This document shows, piece after piece, positions 15,603-23,933 of a stretch of 64,000 bases of DNA. The notes under the pieces are model-generated. The model ran no database searches and had not been told where the DNA came from. It was given only the letters and a program-made list of their open reading frames with translations. Source of the DNA: Pseudolabrys taiwanensis (GTDB lineage Bacteria > Pseudomonadota > Alphaproteobacteria > Rhizobiales > Xanthobacteraceae); contig NZ_CP031417.1 of assembly GCF_003367395.1 (NCBI RefSeq), positions 4,861,501 through 4,925,500 of the forward strand, given 5' to 3'. Position 1 is the first letter of the stretch; every line of letters begins with the position of its first letter. The translations under genes were made by a program, and so were the position numbers.

Positions 15603-16823
15603 TCAGCCTACCATCGCCTGATACACCATCGCGCGCATCAGATAACGATAACGCATGCGTTGCAGCGGCGCTTGCATCATCAGGATGGCGATGAGCTGTT
15701 CGCGCGGATCGATCCAGAAATAGGTGCCGCTGACGCCGCTCCAGGAACAGTCGCCCATCGAGCCCGGCAGGGCGCAGCGGCCGCTCTCCTTGCGCACGGC
15801 AAAGCCGAGGCCGAAGCCGATGCCGTTTTCCGGCAGCGGCGCCAGCGCGCCGAACATCGTGCGCATCATCGGGCCATGCTGGCTGTCGGGGGCAAGGTGG
15901 TCCGATGTCATCAGGCGCACGGTCGCAGGCGAGAGCAGACGCGTGTCGCCCAGCGCGCCGCCGTCCAGCAGCATCTGGCAGAAGCGCAGGTAGTCGGTCG
16001 CGGTCGACATGAGACCGCTGCCGCCGGAGAGCCAGGCCGGTTTCATCGTTGCTTCGCGCAACATCGGCGGACGCTTGCCGGTTGCTGGATCGATCTGCGG
16101 CTCGGCGGCGCGGGACGCGTCCACAGCGGCAAAGCCGGAGTTGCTCATACCGAGGCGCGCGCAGATGTGCTGCTCAATGAAGGCATCGAGGCTCATGCCG
16201 CTGACGACCTCGACGACGCGGCCGAGCACGTCGGTCGAAAAGCCGTACTGGAAAGTAGTGCCCGGCTGATACGCGAGCGGCAGCCTGGCGAGCTTGGCCG
16301 TGAACTCGGCATTGGTGTGCTTGAGATCGCCGACGCCGGCGTCGATGTAGGCCTGCTTCAGCGCTGGCCCGGTCAGCGGCGCATAGGTGAGGCCCGACGT
16401 GTGGCGCAGCAGGTCCTGCACGGTCAACGGCCGGCGGCAGGCTTCGGTGGCGAGCGTGGCCGCGTGATCCGAGTCGACCGCAACCTGGGTCTCCGCGAAT
16501 TCCGGTAGATACTGCGCTACCGGATCGGCGATGCTCAGCCTGCCTTCTTCCGCCAGCATCATGGCGGCGACGGAGGTCAGCGGCTTGGTCATCGAGGCGA
16601 TGCGGAAAACACTGTCGCGCTGCATCGACGCATTCGCCTCGCGGTCGCGCAGGCCCAAGGCTTCATGCAGCACGACCTTGCCTTTGCGGGCGATCAGCGC
16701 CACGGCGCCGGGGACGAGCTTCGCATCGATATCACGCGACAGAACGTCGATGAGACGCTGCAGCCGCGCCGAAGAAAAGCCGGCGTCTTCCGGGCGATCG
16801 GTGCGGGCGAATTCGAACGACAT
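15603..16823 (-). CDS. Serine beta-lactamase-fold hydrolase (class C-like esterase)
   Basis: This 406-residue protein belongs to the beta-lactamase-related serine hydrolase family (EstB/PBP-like). The nucleophile motif S-x-x-K is seen as RIASMTKPL near residue 76, and YGFSTDVLGRV near 200 supplies the catalytic Tyr. LLRHTSGLTY and GGSGLMSTATDYLRF are also family hallmarks. No signal peptide is visible, so a cytoplasmic esterase or peptidase is more likely than a resistance enzyme. It follows the MetE-like gene on the same strand with a 9-bp gap, so the two are probably co-transcribed. Substrate unknown. Confidence 0.88.
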   Translation of the reverse strand: MSFEFARTDRPEDAGFSSARLQRLIDVLSRDIDAKLVPGAVALIARKGKVVLHEALGLRDREANASMQRDSVFRIASMTKPLTSVAAMMLAEEGRLSIADPVAQYLPEFAETQVAVDSDHAATLATEACRRPLTVQDLLRHTSGLTYAPLTGPALKQAYIDAGVGDLKHTNAEFTAKLARLPLAYQPGTTFQYGFSTDVLGRVVEVVSGMSLDAFIEQHICARLGMSNSGFAAVDASRAAEPQIDPATGKRPPMLREATMKPAWLSGGSGLMSTATDYLRFCQMLLDGGALGDTRLLSPATVRLMTSDHLAPDSQHGPMMRTMFGALAPLPENGIGFGLGFAVRKESGRCALPGSMGDCSWSGVSGTYFWIDPREQLIAILMMQAPLQRMRYRYLMRAMVYQAMVG

Positions 16824-16832
16824 TGCGGCTTC

Positions 16833-17978
16833 CTACTTCCAGAACTGCTTCGTGGCGATGCGCGCGCCTTCGGCCATGGCGGCGAGCTTGGAGAAGACAA
16901 CGTCGGGATCGACCGCTGCCTGTCCGACCCATGTGCCGTAGCCGCAGTCCGAGCCGGCGATGACGTTCTCGCGGCCGACCAGGTTCGCATAGCGGCCGAT
17001 GCGTTGCGCAACGACTTCCGGATGCTCGATGAAGTTCGACTTCGATTCGATGACGCCGGGGATGAGCACCTTGCCATCCGGGAGCTTGACCGTTTCGAAC
17101 ACCGTGTATTCATGGGCGTGGCGCGGATTGGCGGCCTCGAGCGAAATCGCGACTGGCTTCGCCTTGAAGACGACATCGATGATATCGGCGAGCGCTACGT
17201 CGTAATGGTGCGGGCCTTCGTAATTGCCCCAGCACAGATGCATGCGCAGTTGCTCGGCCGGAATGTTGGCGACGGCGTGATTGAGCGCTTCGATGTGCAG
17301 CTGGGCGCGCTTGCGGAAGCCGGCGAGATCGAGGTCGGCATATTGAATATGCCGACCCATGGCCAAGTCCGGACAGTCGATCTGCACGACGAAGCCGGCT
17401 TCGGCGATGGTCTCGTATTCCTCCCGCATCGCATCGGCGATGGCGTAGATGTAGCTCTCGAAGTCCTTGTAGTAGTCGTTACGGAAGAACAGCGAGACGA
17501 CGCCGGGGGAGGCGGCGCTCATGAAGCCGCCGACGGCTTTCACCTCGGACAGCGCTGCCTTCAGGTTCTCGGCGTCGGACTTCGGCGACACGCGGTCACG
17601 CACCGAAATCGGGCCGTTGCAGGCGGGCGTCTTGCGCCGCGAGCGGCCAGGGTCGCCGAACACTTTCTGTTCGAGCCGCGGGAACTCGTGGACGTCTTGA
17701 TAGATGAATGTGTTGCCGGTGCCGCCGAAGCCGTTGAGGCGATCTTTGATGTAGGTGGCATAGGAGGGTTTCGACATTTCCCCATCGTTGATGAGGTCAA
17801 CCCCCGACGCCGCCTGCTTCTTTACCACTCCGGCCACCGCCGCCTTGATCTCTAGGGCCAGGGCTGCCGATTCGACCGGGACGCCTTCCTCTTTGGCGTA
17901 CATGATGCGGATCAGGTCGTCCGGACGCGGCAGGCTGCCGGTATGAGTGGTGAGAAAACGGTCAGTGCTTCTTTGCAT
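16833..17978 (-). CDS. Cobalamin-independent methionine synthase II family protein (MetE C-like)
   Basis: The 381-residue product matches the catalytic (C-terminal) half of MetE without the N-terminal duplicated barrel. It opens with THTGSLPRPDDLI and has GEMSKPSY, the zinc-ligand segment HLCWGNYEGPHH (His and Cys), SLEAANPRH (Glu) and AGSDCGYGTW (Cys). Full MetE methylates homocysteine with methyltetrahydrofolate. Short stand-alone members often act on other thiols, so the substrate is uncertain. I start at the ATG at 17978 because GGGGAGG lies 9 nt upstream; a longer in-frame reading upstream has no good start. Likely in an operon with the serine hydrolase. Confidence 0.87.
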   Translation of the reverse strand: MQRSTDRFLTTHTGSLPRPDDLIRIMYAKEEGVPVESAALALEIKAAVAGVVKKQAASGVDLINDGEMSKPSYATYIKDRLNGFGGTGNTFIYQDVHEFPRLEQKVFGDPGRSRRKTPACNGPISVRDRVSPKSDAENLKAALSEVKAVGGFMSAASPGVVSLFFRNDYYKDFESYIYAIADAMREEYETIAEAGFVVQIDCPDLAMGRHIQYADLDLAGFRKRAQLHIEALNHAVANIPAEQLRMHLCWGNYEGPHHYDVALADIIDVVFKAKPVAISLEAANPRHAHEYTVFETVKLPDGKVLIPGVIESKSNFIEHPEVVAQRIGRYANLVGRENVIAGSDCGYGTWVGQAAVDPDVVFSKLAAMAEGARIATKQFWK

Positions 17979-18050
17979 GGCTTTCGGCCTCCCCAGGACC
18001 CCCGGTTCGGGTGCCGGGGCGCCGCACTCTAACACCAGTGGCCGTTTACA

Positions 18051-18079
18051 TTGACAGGGGGGGCCCCCTCCCTTAGAAA
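18051..18079 (+). promoter_or_regulatory. Housekeeping promoter of rpmJ
   Basis: TTGACA (18051-18056) is separated by 17 nt from TAGAAA (18074-18079), a good sigma-70 type pair, with the start expected near 18086. The spacer is a G-run followed by a C-run that can itself pair. The rpmJ ATG is 29 nt further on. Confidence 0.55.
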
Positions 18080-18107
18080 CCCGGTCAAACAGCGTCCAGA
18101 GATTGTC

Positions 18108-18233
18108 ATGAAAGTCCGTAACTCATTGAAATCGTTGCGCGGCCGCCACCGCAACAACCGCCTCGTGCGGCGCAAGGGCCGGGTCTATGTGATCAACAAG
18201 ACCAATCGGCGCTTCAAGGCGCGCCAGGGCTGA
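18108..18233 (+). CDS. rpmJ: 50S ribosomal protein L36, cysteine-free form
   Basis: The 41-residue product [10 protein letters not shown]...NRRFKARQG is ribosomal protein L36. It is very basic and lacks the C-C-C-H zinc ribbon of the classical form, so it is the zinc-independent (C-) type. This form is the standard one in many alphaproteobacteria. I chose the ATG at 18108 because the family starts exactly MK(V/I)RNSLKSL. It is a single-gene unit with its own promoter upstream and a hairpin terminator downstream. Confidence 0.95.
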   Translation: MKVRNSLKSLRGRHRNNRLVRRKGRVYVINKTNRRFKARQG

Positions 18234-18275
18234 CGCCTGCGCATAGGCTGGCATGATGCCGGCTGTGGACGACCG

Positions 18276-18298
18276 GGGCGCCTTCTGGCGCCCTTATT
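18276..18298 (+). terminator. Terminator after rpmJ
   Basis: GGGCGCC (18276-18282) and GGCGCCC (18287-18293) form a perfect 7-bp stem around TTCT, followed by TTATT. The T-tract is short, so strength is moderate. Confidence 0.55.
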
Positions 18299-18357
18299 CG
18301 TCGCAACGTGAGGCGTCGCATCTTGGCCGCAATGGATAGAGACATTACCCTCTATCC

Positions 18358-18972
18358 ATGGGAACACGATTCCACGTTTTCCTGATGGCCGCGGCGCTTG
18401 CCGCCGAGCTTTCGGCTGCGCCTGTCCAGGCGGCGCCGGACGATGTGGTCGGGCCGCCGGCCAAGCTGCCGCAGGCGCCGAAGGGCGACCGCCTCCGCAA
18501 TCTCGACTTTCTGTTTGGGGCGCTCAAGGCGGCGCCCAACGAAGAGAGCGCCAAGGCGGTCGAAGAGCGAATCTGGGCGGTCTGGATGATCTCGCCCAGC
18601 GACACTGCCAATCTGCTGATGACGCGCGTGCGCACGGCGGTAGAGCAGAAGGACCTCGACCTCGCCATCAAGCTGCTCGACGGCATCATCGCGATCAAAC
18701 CGGACTACGTCGAAGCCTGGAACCGGCGTGCGACGCTCTACTACATGCAAAAGGATTACGGCCGCGCGATCTCCGACATCCGGGAGGTGCTGCGCCGCGA
18801 GCCGCGCCACTTCGGCGCGCTATCGGGCTTGGGCCTGATCCTGCAGGACATCGGCGACGACAAACAGGCTCTAGAAGTCTACCGCCGCGCGCTCAACGTC
18901 TATCCCCGCCTGCAACGCATCCCCGATCTCGTGAAAGAGCTCCAGCAGAAGGTCGAGGGCCGGGACATCTGA
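18358..18972 (+). CDS. Exported tetratricopeptide-repeat protein
   Basis: The 204-residue protein starts with a Sec-type signal (MGTRFHVFLMAAALAAELSA, cleavage near VQA-AP). The mature part carries about three TPR units: DLDLAIKLLDGIIAIKPDYVEAWNRRATLYYMQKDYGRAISDI, LRREPRHFGALSGLGLILQDIGDDKQALEVYRRALNVYP, preceded by a degenerate one. TPR arrays bind protein partners; no enzymatic motif is present. It stands alone between rpmJ and the SMR gene. A periplasmic scaffold role is inferred from the signal and repeats only. Confidence 0.85.
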   Translation: MGTRFHVFLMAAALAAELSAAPVQAAPDDVVGPPAKLPQAPKGDRLRNLDFLFGALKAAPNEESAKAVEERIWAVWMISPSDTANLLMTRVRTAVEQKDLDLAIKLLDGIIAIKPDYVEAWNRRATLYYMQKDYGRAISDIREVLRREPRHFGALSGLGLILQDIGDDKQALEVYRRALNVYPRLQRIPDLVKELQQKVEGRDI

Positions 18973-19017
18973 GGTGCGGTCGCACGCGCGCAAGAGGCCT
19001 TGGCGTCTGACGCTCGA

Positions 19018-19347
19018 TCAATGCGACGACGACTCGGACAGCAAATTGATGACGGCGACGCCGGCGACGATCAGGCCGATTCCCACCATCGCCGGCAGGT
19101 CCAGACGCTGACCGAACAGTATCCAACCGATCAGCGAGATGAACACGATACCGATGCCGGACCACAGCGCATATGAAATGCCGACGGGAATGACGTCGAG
19201 CGTCAGCGACAGGAAATAGAACGCGACGCCATAGCCCGCGACGACGATCGCCGATGGTCCGAGCTTGGTGAAGCCCGCGGACGACTTGAGGGCCGATGTG
19301 GCGATGACCTCGCCGGTCACGGCGACAACGAGATAAACCCACTTCAT
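19018..19347 (-). CDS. Small multidrug resistance (EmrE/SugE-type) transporter
   Basis: The 109-residue protein has the four transmembrane helices of the SMR family: [21 protein letters not shown] (with the essential membrane Glu of TM1), [44 protein letters not shown], and [21 protein letters not shown]. The motifs [13 protein letters not shown] and [10 protein letters not shown] are those of proton-coupled drug/cation exporters of the EmrE type. SMR members work as antiparallel dimers in the inner membrane and may export guanidinium or quaternary amines. GGGGG precedes the ATG at 19347. An FNR-like box lies about 60 bp upstream. Confidence 0.92.
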   Translation of the reverse strand: MKWVYLVVAVTGEVIATSALKSSAGFTKLGPSAIVVAGYGVAFYFLSLTLDVIPVGISYALWSGIGIVFISLIGWILFGQRLDLPAMVGIGLIVAGVAVINLLSESSSH

Positions 19348-19399
19348 TCTGTCCCCCTTGCGTATCCGATGAATCGTACCGCCAATCGCATGGCGTGAT

Positions 19400-19413
19400 T
19401 TGGCCTAGATCAA
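19400..19413. promoter_or_regulatory. FNR/FixK-like box between the SMR and FliK-like genes
   Basis: TTGGCCTAGATCAA fits the core TTG-N8-CAA, with a consensus right half (ATCAA) and a divergent left half. It is centred about 60 bp upstream of the SMR ATG and 133 bp upstream of the FliK-like gene. One imperfect 14-mer is modest evidence. Confidence 0.35.
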
Positions 19414-19539
19414 GCCAGCCGCGAAGGTCGGAGGTTGGCACCTTCAGTCACCTTTGCCGCGCCCGCAGCCGACAGTTAACAAGCCATTAACGCCAAACGG
19501 CTAGCATCGTCGGCAACGTCTCAAGGATTCTGGGAAACG

Positions 19540-20736
19540 ATGTCGGTCGTCACGGCGACATCTTCTGTCACCGGCCTGCCGCAAGCGGCGGCGCTGCGTT
19601 CCGGCGCGGCTGATGCCGGCACGCGCGTCGATGCGACGGCCGGCGGCGCCGCGGCCAATTCATCCGTTACGCCTCCGACGGAGGGCGCGGCTCTTTCGTC
19701 GGTGGCACAAGCGGTGGCGGCGCTGTCGCCGCAGCAGATCGCCGCCTCGATCATCGGCGATGCCGCCTCGCGGCAGAACGGCCTCGCGCCGCTCTATGCC
19801 GATCTGGCGGCGCTCGTGAAAAGCGGGCAGTCACTCCCCGCGCCGGTGGCGGCGCTGGTGCGGCAGCTGCTGGCCGCGCCTTTGGATATTGTGAGCAAGT
19901 CGACGGTCGGTGCCGCCGAGATCAAGGCCGCGCTGATGCAGTCTGGCCTGGTGGCGGCTCCATCTGCCGCGGCGAACGCCGGCGCTTCCGCGGCCATGGC
20001 CGCGCCACAGGCACAAGTCGCGGGTCTCAATCTGGTGCTCGGCTTGATGCGACGGGCGCTGACGAACTGGCGCGACGACGAGCAAGCCGATACGGCGCGA
20101 ACCGGGACGGCGGCGGTTGCCGCGAACAGTGGCCGCGCATTGGCCACGGATGCCCGGCAAGCGCCGCCGCCGCCCTTTCGCAACGGACCGACCGTGCCGC
20201 AGGCGCCGGTCGAAGCAGCGTTGCCGGAGGACGTCTCCGATCTGGCGCTTGCGCAGCATCTGTTGGATCGCACCGAGGCCGCCATCGCGCGTCAAACGCT
20301 GATGCAGGTTGCTTCGCTCTCCGACGGCGATGCCGCCGCAGCCAAGCCCGGCACCGACGGGCGTCATCTCCTGTTCGATATTCCGATGGCGATGCCGCAG
20401 GGCACCGCCGTCGCGCAATTCCGCATCGAGCGGGATGGCGCCGGCAATGAAGCCGAGGCCACCAAGCCCGCCTGGCGCGCGAGCTTCGCCATCGATATCG
20501 AGCCGCTCGGCCGCGTGCATGCGCATATCGCGCTCGTTGGCGACCGCACCTCCGTCACCTTGCGCGCGGAGCGGCCGGAGAGCGCGGCGCTGTTCAACGA
20601 CAGTGTCGCGCAACTCGAGGCCGCCCTGCGCGAAGCCGCTCTCGAGCCCGGCACGCTTTCCTGTGTTGGCGGCGAGGCGCCAGCCCAGTCGATGCCGGCC
20701 GGCAAACCCGGCATGTTTCTGGACAGCAAAACATGA
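19540..20736 (+). CDS. FliK-like flagellar hook-length control domain protein
   Basis: The 398-residue product has a long Ala/Pro-rich N-terminal part (about 1-260) and a C-terminal globular region (about 280-375: FAIDIEPLGRVHAHIALVGDRTSVTLRAERPESAALFNDSVAQLEAALREAAL) that matches the FliK C-terminal domain, which senses hook length and switches export specificity through FlhB. No cysteine or enzyme motif is evident. Its stop overlaps by 4 bp the start of a small gene resembling the FlhB C-terminal domain, exactly the FliK partner. No other flagellar gene is in the window, so the pair is isolated. A type III-like export role is inferred. Confidence 0.75.
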   Translation: MSVVTATSSVTGLPQAAALRSGAADAGTRVDATAGGAAANSSVTPPTEGAALSSVAQAVAALSPQQIAASIIGDAASRQNGLAPLYADLAALVKSGQSLPAPVAALVRQLLAAPLDIVSKSTVGAAEIKAALMQSGLVAAPSAAANAGASAAMAAPQAQVAGLNLVLGLMRRALTNWRDDEQADTARTGTAAVAANSGRALATDARQAPPPPFRNGPTVPQAPVEAALPEDVSDLALAQHLLDRTEAAIARQTLMQVASLSDGDAAAAKPGTDGRHLLFDIPMAMPQGTAVAQFRIERDGAGNEAEATKPAWRASFAIDIEPLGRVHAHIALVGDRTSVTLRAERPESAALFNDSVAQLEAALREAALEPGTLSCVGGEAPAQSMPAGKPGMFLDSKT

Positions 20737-21056
20737 CGACGCGCAAACTCGCCGTCGCGCTGGAGTACGAGCGGCCGAATGCGCCGCGCGTCACGGCCAT
20801 CGGTCACGATGCGCTCGCCGAGCGGATCGTCGAACTCGCCACCGAGCACGGCGTGCCGCTGCACGAGAATCCGCAGCTCGCGGCAGCGCTGTCCCAGGTC
20901 GAGCTGGAGGCCGAAATTCCGGAGAAGCTTTATCGCGCCGTGGCCGAGGTGCTGGGCTACGTGTTGCGCGTCTCGGGCAAGGCGAAGGAACATCGAGCCG
21001 GCCCGGCGGCCGGGTACGCTATTCCGGCAAACAGCGACCCTTATCGGAAAAAGTGA
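20733..21056 (+). CDS. FlhB cytoplasmic-domain homologue (stand-alone)
   Basis: This 107-residue protein aligns with the C-terminal export-switch domain of FlhB/YscU: LAVALEYERPNAPRVTAIGHDALAERIVELATEHGVPLHENPQLAAALSQVELEAEIPEKLYRAVAEVLGYVL. The four-helix membrane domain is absent, and so is the autocleaved NPTH sequence that normally precedes this block; the protein begins just downstream of where it would be. Such small FlhB2-like proteins occur in several bacteria, sometimes able to replace FlhB-C. The ATG overlaps the FliK-like stop (ATGA), so they are translationally coupled. Confidence 0.85.
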   Translation: MTTRKLAVALEYERPNAPRVTAIGHDALAERIVELATEHGVPLHENPQLAAALSQVELEAEIPEKLYRAVAEVLGYVLRVSGKAKEHRAGPAAGYAIPANSDPYRKK

Positions 21057-21058
21057 GC

Positions 21059-21079
21059 GGGCGCGCTTGCGGCGCGCCC
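21059..21079. terminator. Hairpin between convergent genes
   Basis: GGGCGCGC (21059-21066) and GCGCGCCC (21072-21079) form a perfect 8-bp stem around TTGCG. On the minus strand five T residues follow after a 7-nt gap; on the plus strand there is no T-run. It probably acts mainly on the dioxygenase transcript. Confidence 0.5.
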
Positions 21080-21089
21080 GGCTCTTCGT

Positions 21090-21605
21090 TCAGAAAGGCA
21101 CCACCAACCCGTCGAGCGGCGCGTCGCAGTTGACGAGCTCGACCTTCTTCATGGCGATGCGCATGGCATTGCCTTCGCCGACGAGACGATGGAAGTAGGT
21201 GCCGGCGAACAGCCGCTGATCCTCGCGCCGGTATTCGACCAGCACGAACTTCGAACGTACGATCACGCCCGGTTCGCCGGTCGACGGCTCGATGGTGACG
21301 TTGTTGACGGTGCGGCTGGTGCGCGAGCGCGGCTCCTGCGAATAGATGCGCGGGTCGGACAGCCGGCGTACGCGCGTCTCCAACAGACGGCGGTCGTCAT
21401 ACATGAGCGACACGGTCTCGAACGGATCGGCCTGGCCGGCCTCGATCGGCACCCAGTAGCGGGCGTCGTCGGTGAACAGCGCCACCCAATCGTCGAAGAA
21501 GCCTTCGTCGAGCAGGCGCGCCTCGTGGATCAAAAAGGCTTCGTAAGCCCGAACGTCGAGCTTGGCGTCCGGCAAAGCGGGAATCTTTTTGGTCTTGTCG
21601 AGCAT
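21090..21605 (-). CDS. Aromatic-ring-hydroxylating dioxygenase, beta subunit
   Basis: The 171-residue product has the NTF2-like fold of dioxygenase small subunits: VRAYEAFLIHEARLLDEGFFDDWVALFTDDARYWVPIE, the segment SLMYDDRRLLETRVRRLSD, and SRTVNNVTIEP. It builds the trimer-of-heterodimers structure with the alpha subunit and has no catalytic metal. I start at the ATG at 21605, 2 bp after the alpha stop. A longer upstream reading would lie inside the alpha gene. The nearby genes include no ferredoxin or reductase, which the oxygenase needs, so those must come from elsewhere. Confidence 0.92.
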   Translation of the reverse strand: MLDKTKKIPALPDAKLDVRAYEAFLIHEARLLDEGFFDDWVALFTDDARYWVPIEAGQADPFETVSLMYDDRRLLETRVRRLSDPRIYSQEPRSRTSRTVNNVTIEPSTGEPGVIVRSKFVLVEYRREDQRLFAGTYFHRLVGEGNAMRIAMKKVELVNCDAPLDGLVVPF

Positions 21606-21607
21606 GA

Positions 21608-22969
21608 TCAGGCCACCTGCTTCTTGGCGCCGCTGCCGCTGTCGCCGAACATGTAGCCGCGCCAGGCATCGAACATGTTGCGGATGTAGACCTCGCTGGT
21701 CGAATTCTTGCCCTTGCGGCCGCCGTGCGGATCCGGCTCGTCCGACGTGAAGCCGCGGCCGATCTCCAACCATTCGGCGCCTTCGCTCGACAGGCCGAGC
21801 GCGATGCGGTTGTAGATCTCGAGGTCGTCCGTGAGCACCAATGAGCCGGTGCCGTTGACGACGTTGGCGAAGCTCACGGTATTGCGGAACATCTGATCCG
21901 GCGCGCCCTTCAGCTTGAAGCAGTAGGTGTGCACGACGGTCTTGTTCACCGAGATGGGATGAATGACGCGCAGCTGCTGGAACTGGCTCATCATCGACAT
22001 GTTCGGATAGAAATTGCTGTTCCAGCGGCGCACTTCCATGATGCGCTGCGTTTCGGCCTTGCCCTTCTTGGTCTCCATCGCGCTGTGATACTCGCGGAAG
22101 GTCGGATCGTTCAGCGCGGCGACCAGCTTGGAGTCGTCGTGGTAGTCGCCGAGATAGCTGTGGCCGTTAGCGTAGGTCCAGATGCCGACCTGGTTTTCCC
22201 AGAACGAGTAGGGCGCACCGTTCTGACGCATCTGCCGGATGGCGATTTCGCCGGTGCCGTCGCTGAACACATCGTCCTTCTGCTGCTGAGCGGCGGCGAT
22301 TGACGAGCGGTGCGTGTACCAGGGATGCGCGGCGTCGCACAGGTTCTCGAGATAGAGCTTCCAGTTGCCGTCATAGGTGTGCTTGAACACGCCGCCGGCG
22401 ATCTCGAGCTCGCCGTCCGGCGCGCGGTCGACCATGTCGTCGAGCGAGGTCTTCATGTAGCCGAGGAAGTCCTCGAAGCTCTGACCTTCGGACGCGAGGC
22501 TCAGGAAGATGAAGCCGCGATAGCTCTGAACGCGCGGTACCCGCACCATCGCGGTCTTCGGATTCTTGGTGTCGAAGTCTTCCGGATAGCCGTTGTTGAG
22601 CGGCACCGCCTTCAGCCGGCCGTCGAGATGGTAAGTCCAGCCGTGGTAGCAGCACTGGAATTCGTCGGTGCAGCCGGTATCGTTGGCTACCACCATGGCG
22701 CCGCGGTGGGCGCACTGGTTATGCAGCGCTTGGATCGAGCCGTCTTTGGCCCGCACGATCACCAGCGGCTTACGCGCGACACGGGCGGTGAAATAGTCGC
22801 CCGGCTTCTTGATCTGGCTTTCGTGCCCGACATACACCCATGCCGTGCCGAAGATCCGTGACATTTCCAGTTCAAAGATCTCAGGGTCCGTGTAGATTCG
22901 GCGATGAACGCGAGCAGGCTCGACCATGCGCGCGAGATCTTCCGGGGAATAATTGGCAGTCATCGACAT
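21608..22969 (-). CDS. Rieske aromatic-ring-hydroxylating dioxygenase, alpha subunit
   Basis: The 453-residue protein carries a Rieske [2Fe-2S] motif C-x-H...C-x2-H (NQCAHRGAMV then CCYHGWTYHLDGRLKAVP) and a mononuclear iron site with DGNWKLYLENLCDAAHPWYTH, where the Asp and two His form the facial triad. It is the oxygen-activating subunit of a two-component dioxygenase for an aromatic acid or related ring. The family resembles benzoate/anthranilate/terephthalate-type enzymes but the substrate cannot be read. The ATG at 22969 has GGAG 7 nt upstream. It is divergent from a TetR gene and a perfect palindrome lies in the control region. Confidence 0.93.
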   Translation of the reverse strand: MSMTANYSPEDLARMVEPARVHRRIYTDPEIFELEMSRIFGTAWVYVGHESQIKKPGDYFTARVARKPLVIVRAKDGSIQALHNQCAHRGAMVVANDTGCTDEFQCCYHGWTYHLDGRLKAVPLNNGYPEDFDTKNPKTAMVRVPRVQSYRGFIFLSLASEGQSFEDFLGYMKTSLDDMVDRAPDGELEIAGGVFKHTYDGNWKLYLENLCDAAHPWYTHRSSIAAAQQQKDDVFSDGTGEIAIRQMRQNGAPYSFWENQVGIWTYANGHSYLGDYHDDSKLVAALNDPTFREYHSAMETKKGKAETQRIMEVRRWNSNFYPNMSMMSQFQQLRVIHPISVNKTVVHTYCFKLKGAPDQMFRNTVSFANVVNGTGSLVLTDDLEIYNRIALGLSSEGAEWLEIGRGFTSDEPDPHGGRKGKNSTSEVYIRNMFDAWRGYMFGDSGSGAKKQVA

Positions 22970-23047
22970 GCGGGAACTCCAGATCAAAGCGCGTGCGGCT
23001 GCTGGCAAAGCAACCCGGCCACGTCGCACCGTCGCCGGCGATAGTGA

Positions 23048-23069
23048 AACGATACCGGAGAGTATCGTT
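23048..23069. promoter_or_regulatory. Perfect palindrome, likely TetR operator
   Basis: AACGATAC and GTATCGTT form an exact 8-bp inverted repeat around a 6-nt spacer (CGGAGA). It lies 78 bp upstream of the dioxygenase start and 48 bp upstream of the preferred TetR start. The size and position fit a TetR dimer site controlling both genes. Confidence 0.65.
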
Positions 23070-23117
23070 AGTCGCAAGGGGGCTCCCGCCGCCCCGCGCG
23101 CGCAGCCGGCCGCGCCG

Positions 23118-23723
23118 ATGCGCAGCCGCCGGGGCCGGGTGAAATCCGACGCCAAGCGCGAGGCCATTCTGCGCGGCGGCATGGCCGTATTCCTGAAGTC
23201 CGGTTTCGAGCGCACCAGCATGGACGAGGTCGCCGCGCGCGCCGGCGTCTCGAAGATGACCGTCTATCGTCACTTCGGCAGCAAGGAGGACTTGTTCGCC
23301 GGCGTTATCACCGAGCTCTGCAATCCGATCGTGGCCAAAGAGTTGGAGCGCCTGTTCGAAGAGGAGCCGGAGCAAGCCTTGCGCGGCTACGCGCGGCGCA
23401 TGATCGACACGGTTTTCGCGCCCGAGACGATCGAATTGCATCGCATCGTCATCGCCGAGAGCAGCCGCTTTCCCAAGCTCGGCGAGTTGTTTTACGCGTC
23501 AGGCCCGCAGGTCTGTATCGAGGTGCTGGCGCGGTATCTCAAGCAGAACCGCAACGACCCCCGCTTCCGCATCGGCGATCCGACGCGGACGGCCGAGGAA
23601 TTCCTCGAGCTTCTGCGCGGCTACGGCCATCTGCGCGTGCTGCTGAAGATCAGCAAAGCGTTGACGCCGCAGGAGGTCGAAGCGCGGATTACCGGCGCCG
23701 TGCGCCACGTGTTGCGCCCGTAA
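23118..23723 (+). CDS. TetR/AcrR family transcriptional regulator
   Basis: The protein has an N-terminal TetR HTH: KREAILRGGMAVFLKSGFERTSMDEVAARAGVSKMTVYRHFGSKEDLFAGVI (about residues 9-60), then an all-helical ligand domain resembling the AefR/C-terminal TetR group (LHRIVIAESSRFPKLGELFYASGP). I choose the ATG at 23118 (201 residues, normal TetR size) because the perfect palindrome lies upstream of it. Earlier in-frame ATGs at 22953 and 22968 would overlap the divergent dioxygenase start and place the operator inside the gene. The 23118 start lacks a good Shine-Dalgarno sequence. It likely represses the dioxygenase genes and itself. Confidence 0.85.
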   Translation: MRSRRGRVKSDAKREAILRGGMAVFLKSGFERTSMDEVAARAGVSKMTVYRHFGSKEDLFAGVITELCNPIVAKELERLFEEEPEQALRGYARRMIDTVFAPETIELHRIVIAESSRFPKLGELFYASGPQVCIEVLARYLKQNRNDPRFRIGDPTRTAEEFLELLRGYGHLRVLLKISKALTPQEVEARITGAVRHVLRP

Positions 23724-23933
23724 GTCTTGCTGCGAAGTTGGGCAGCCTTGCCGCGATCGCCATCAGCGGTATGCCGATGCTTGATTTGCGCCGATGAAAC
23801 CGTTGCATCGCTTGCGAACCGCGCCGCGCGCGAGCCGGAAAAACGGGCATGACGAAACGAGACTGGTCAGTATAGCATGCGCCCGCGCCCGACGGCGCGA
23901 AGGAAAAGCCCGGTCCACGGGCCTCGAGGGGAC

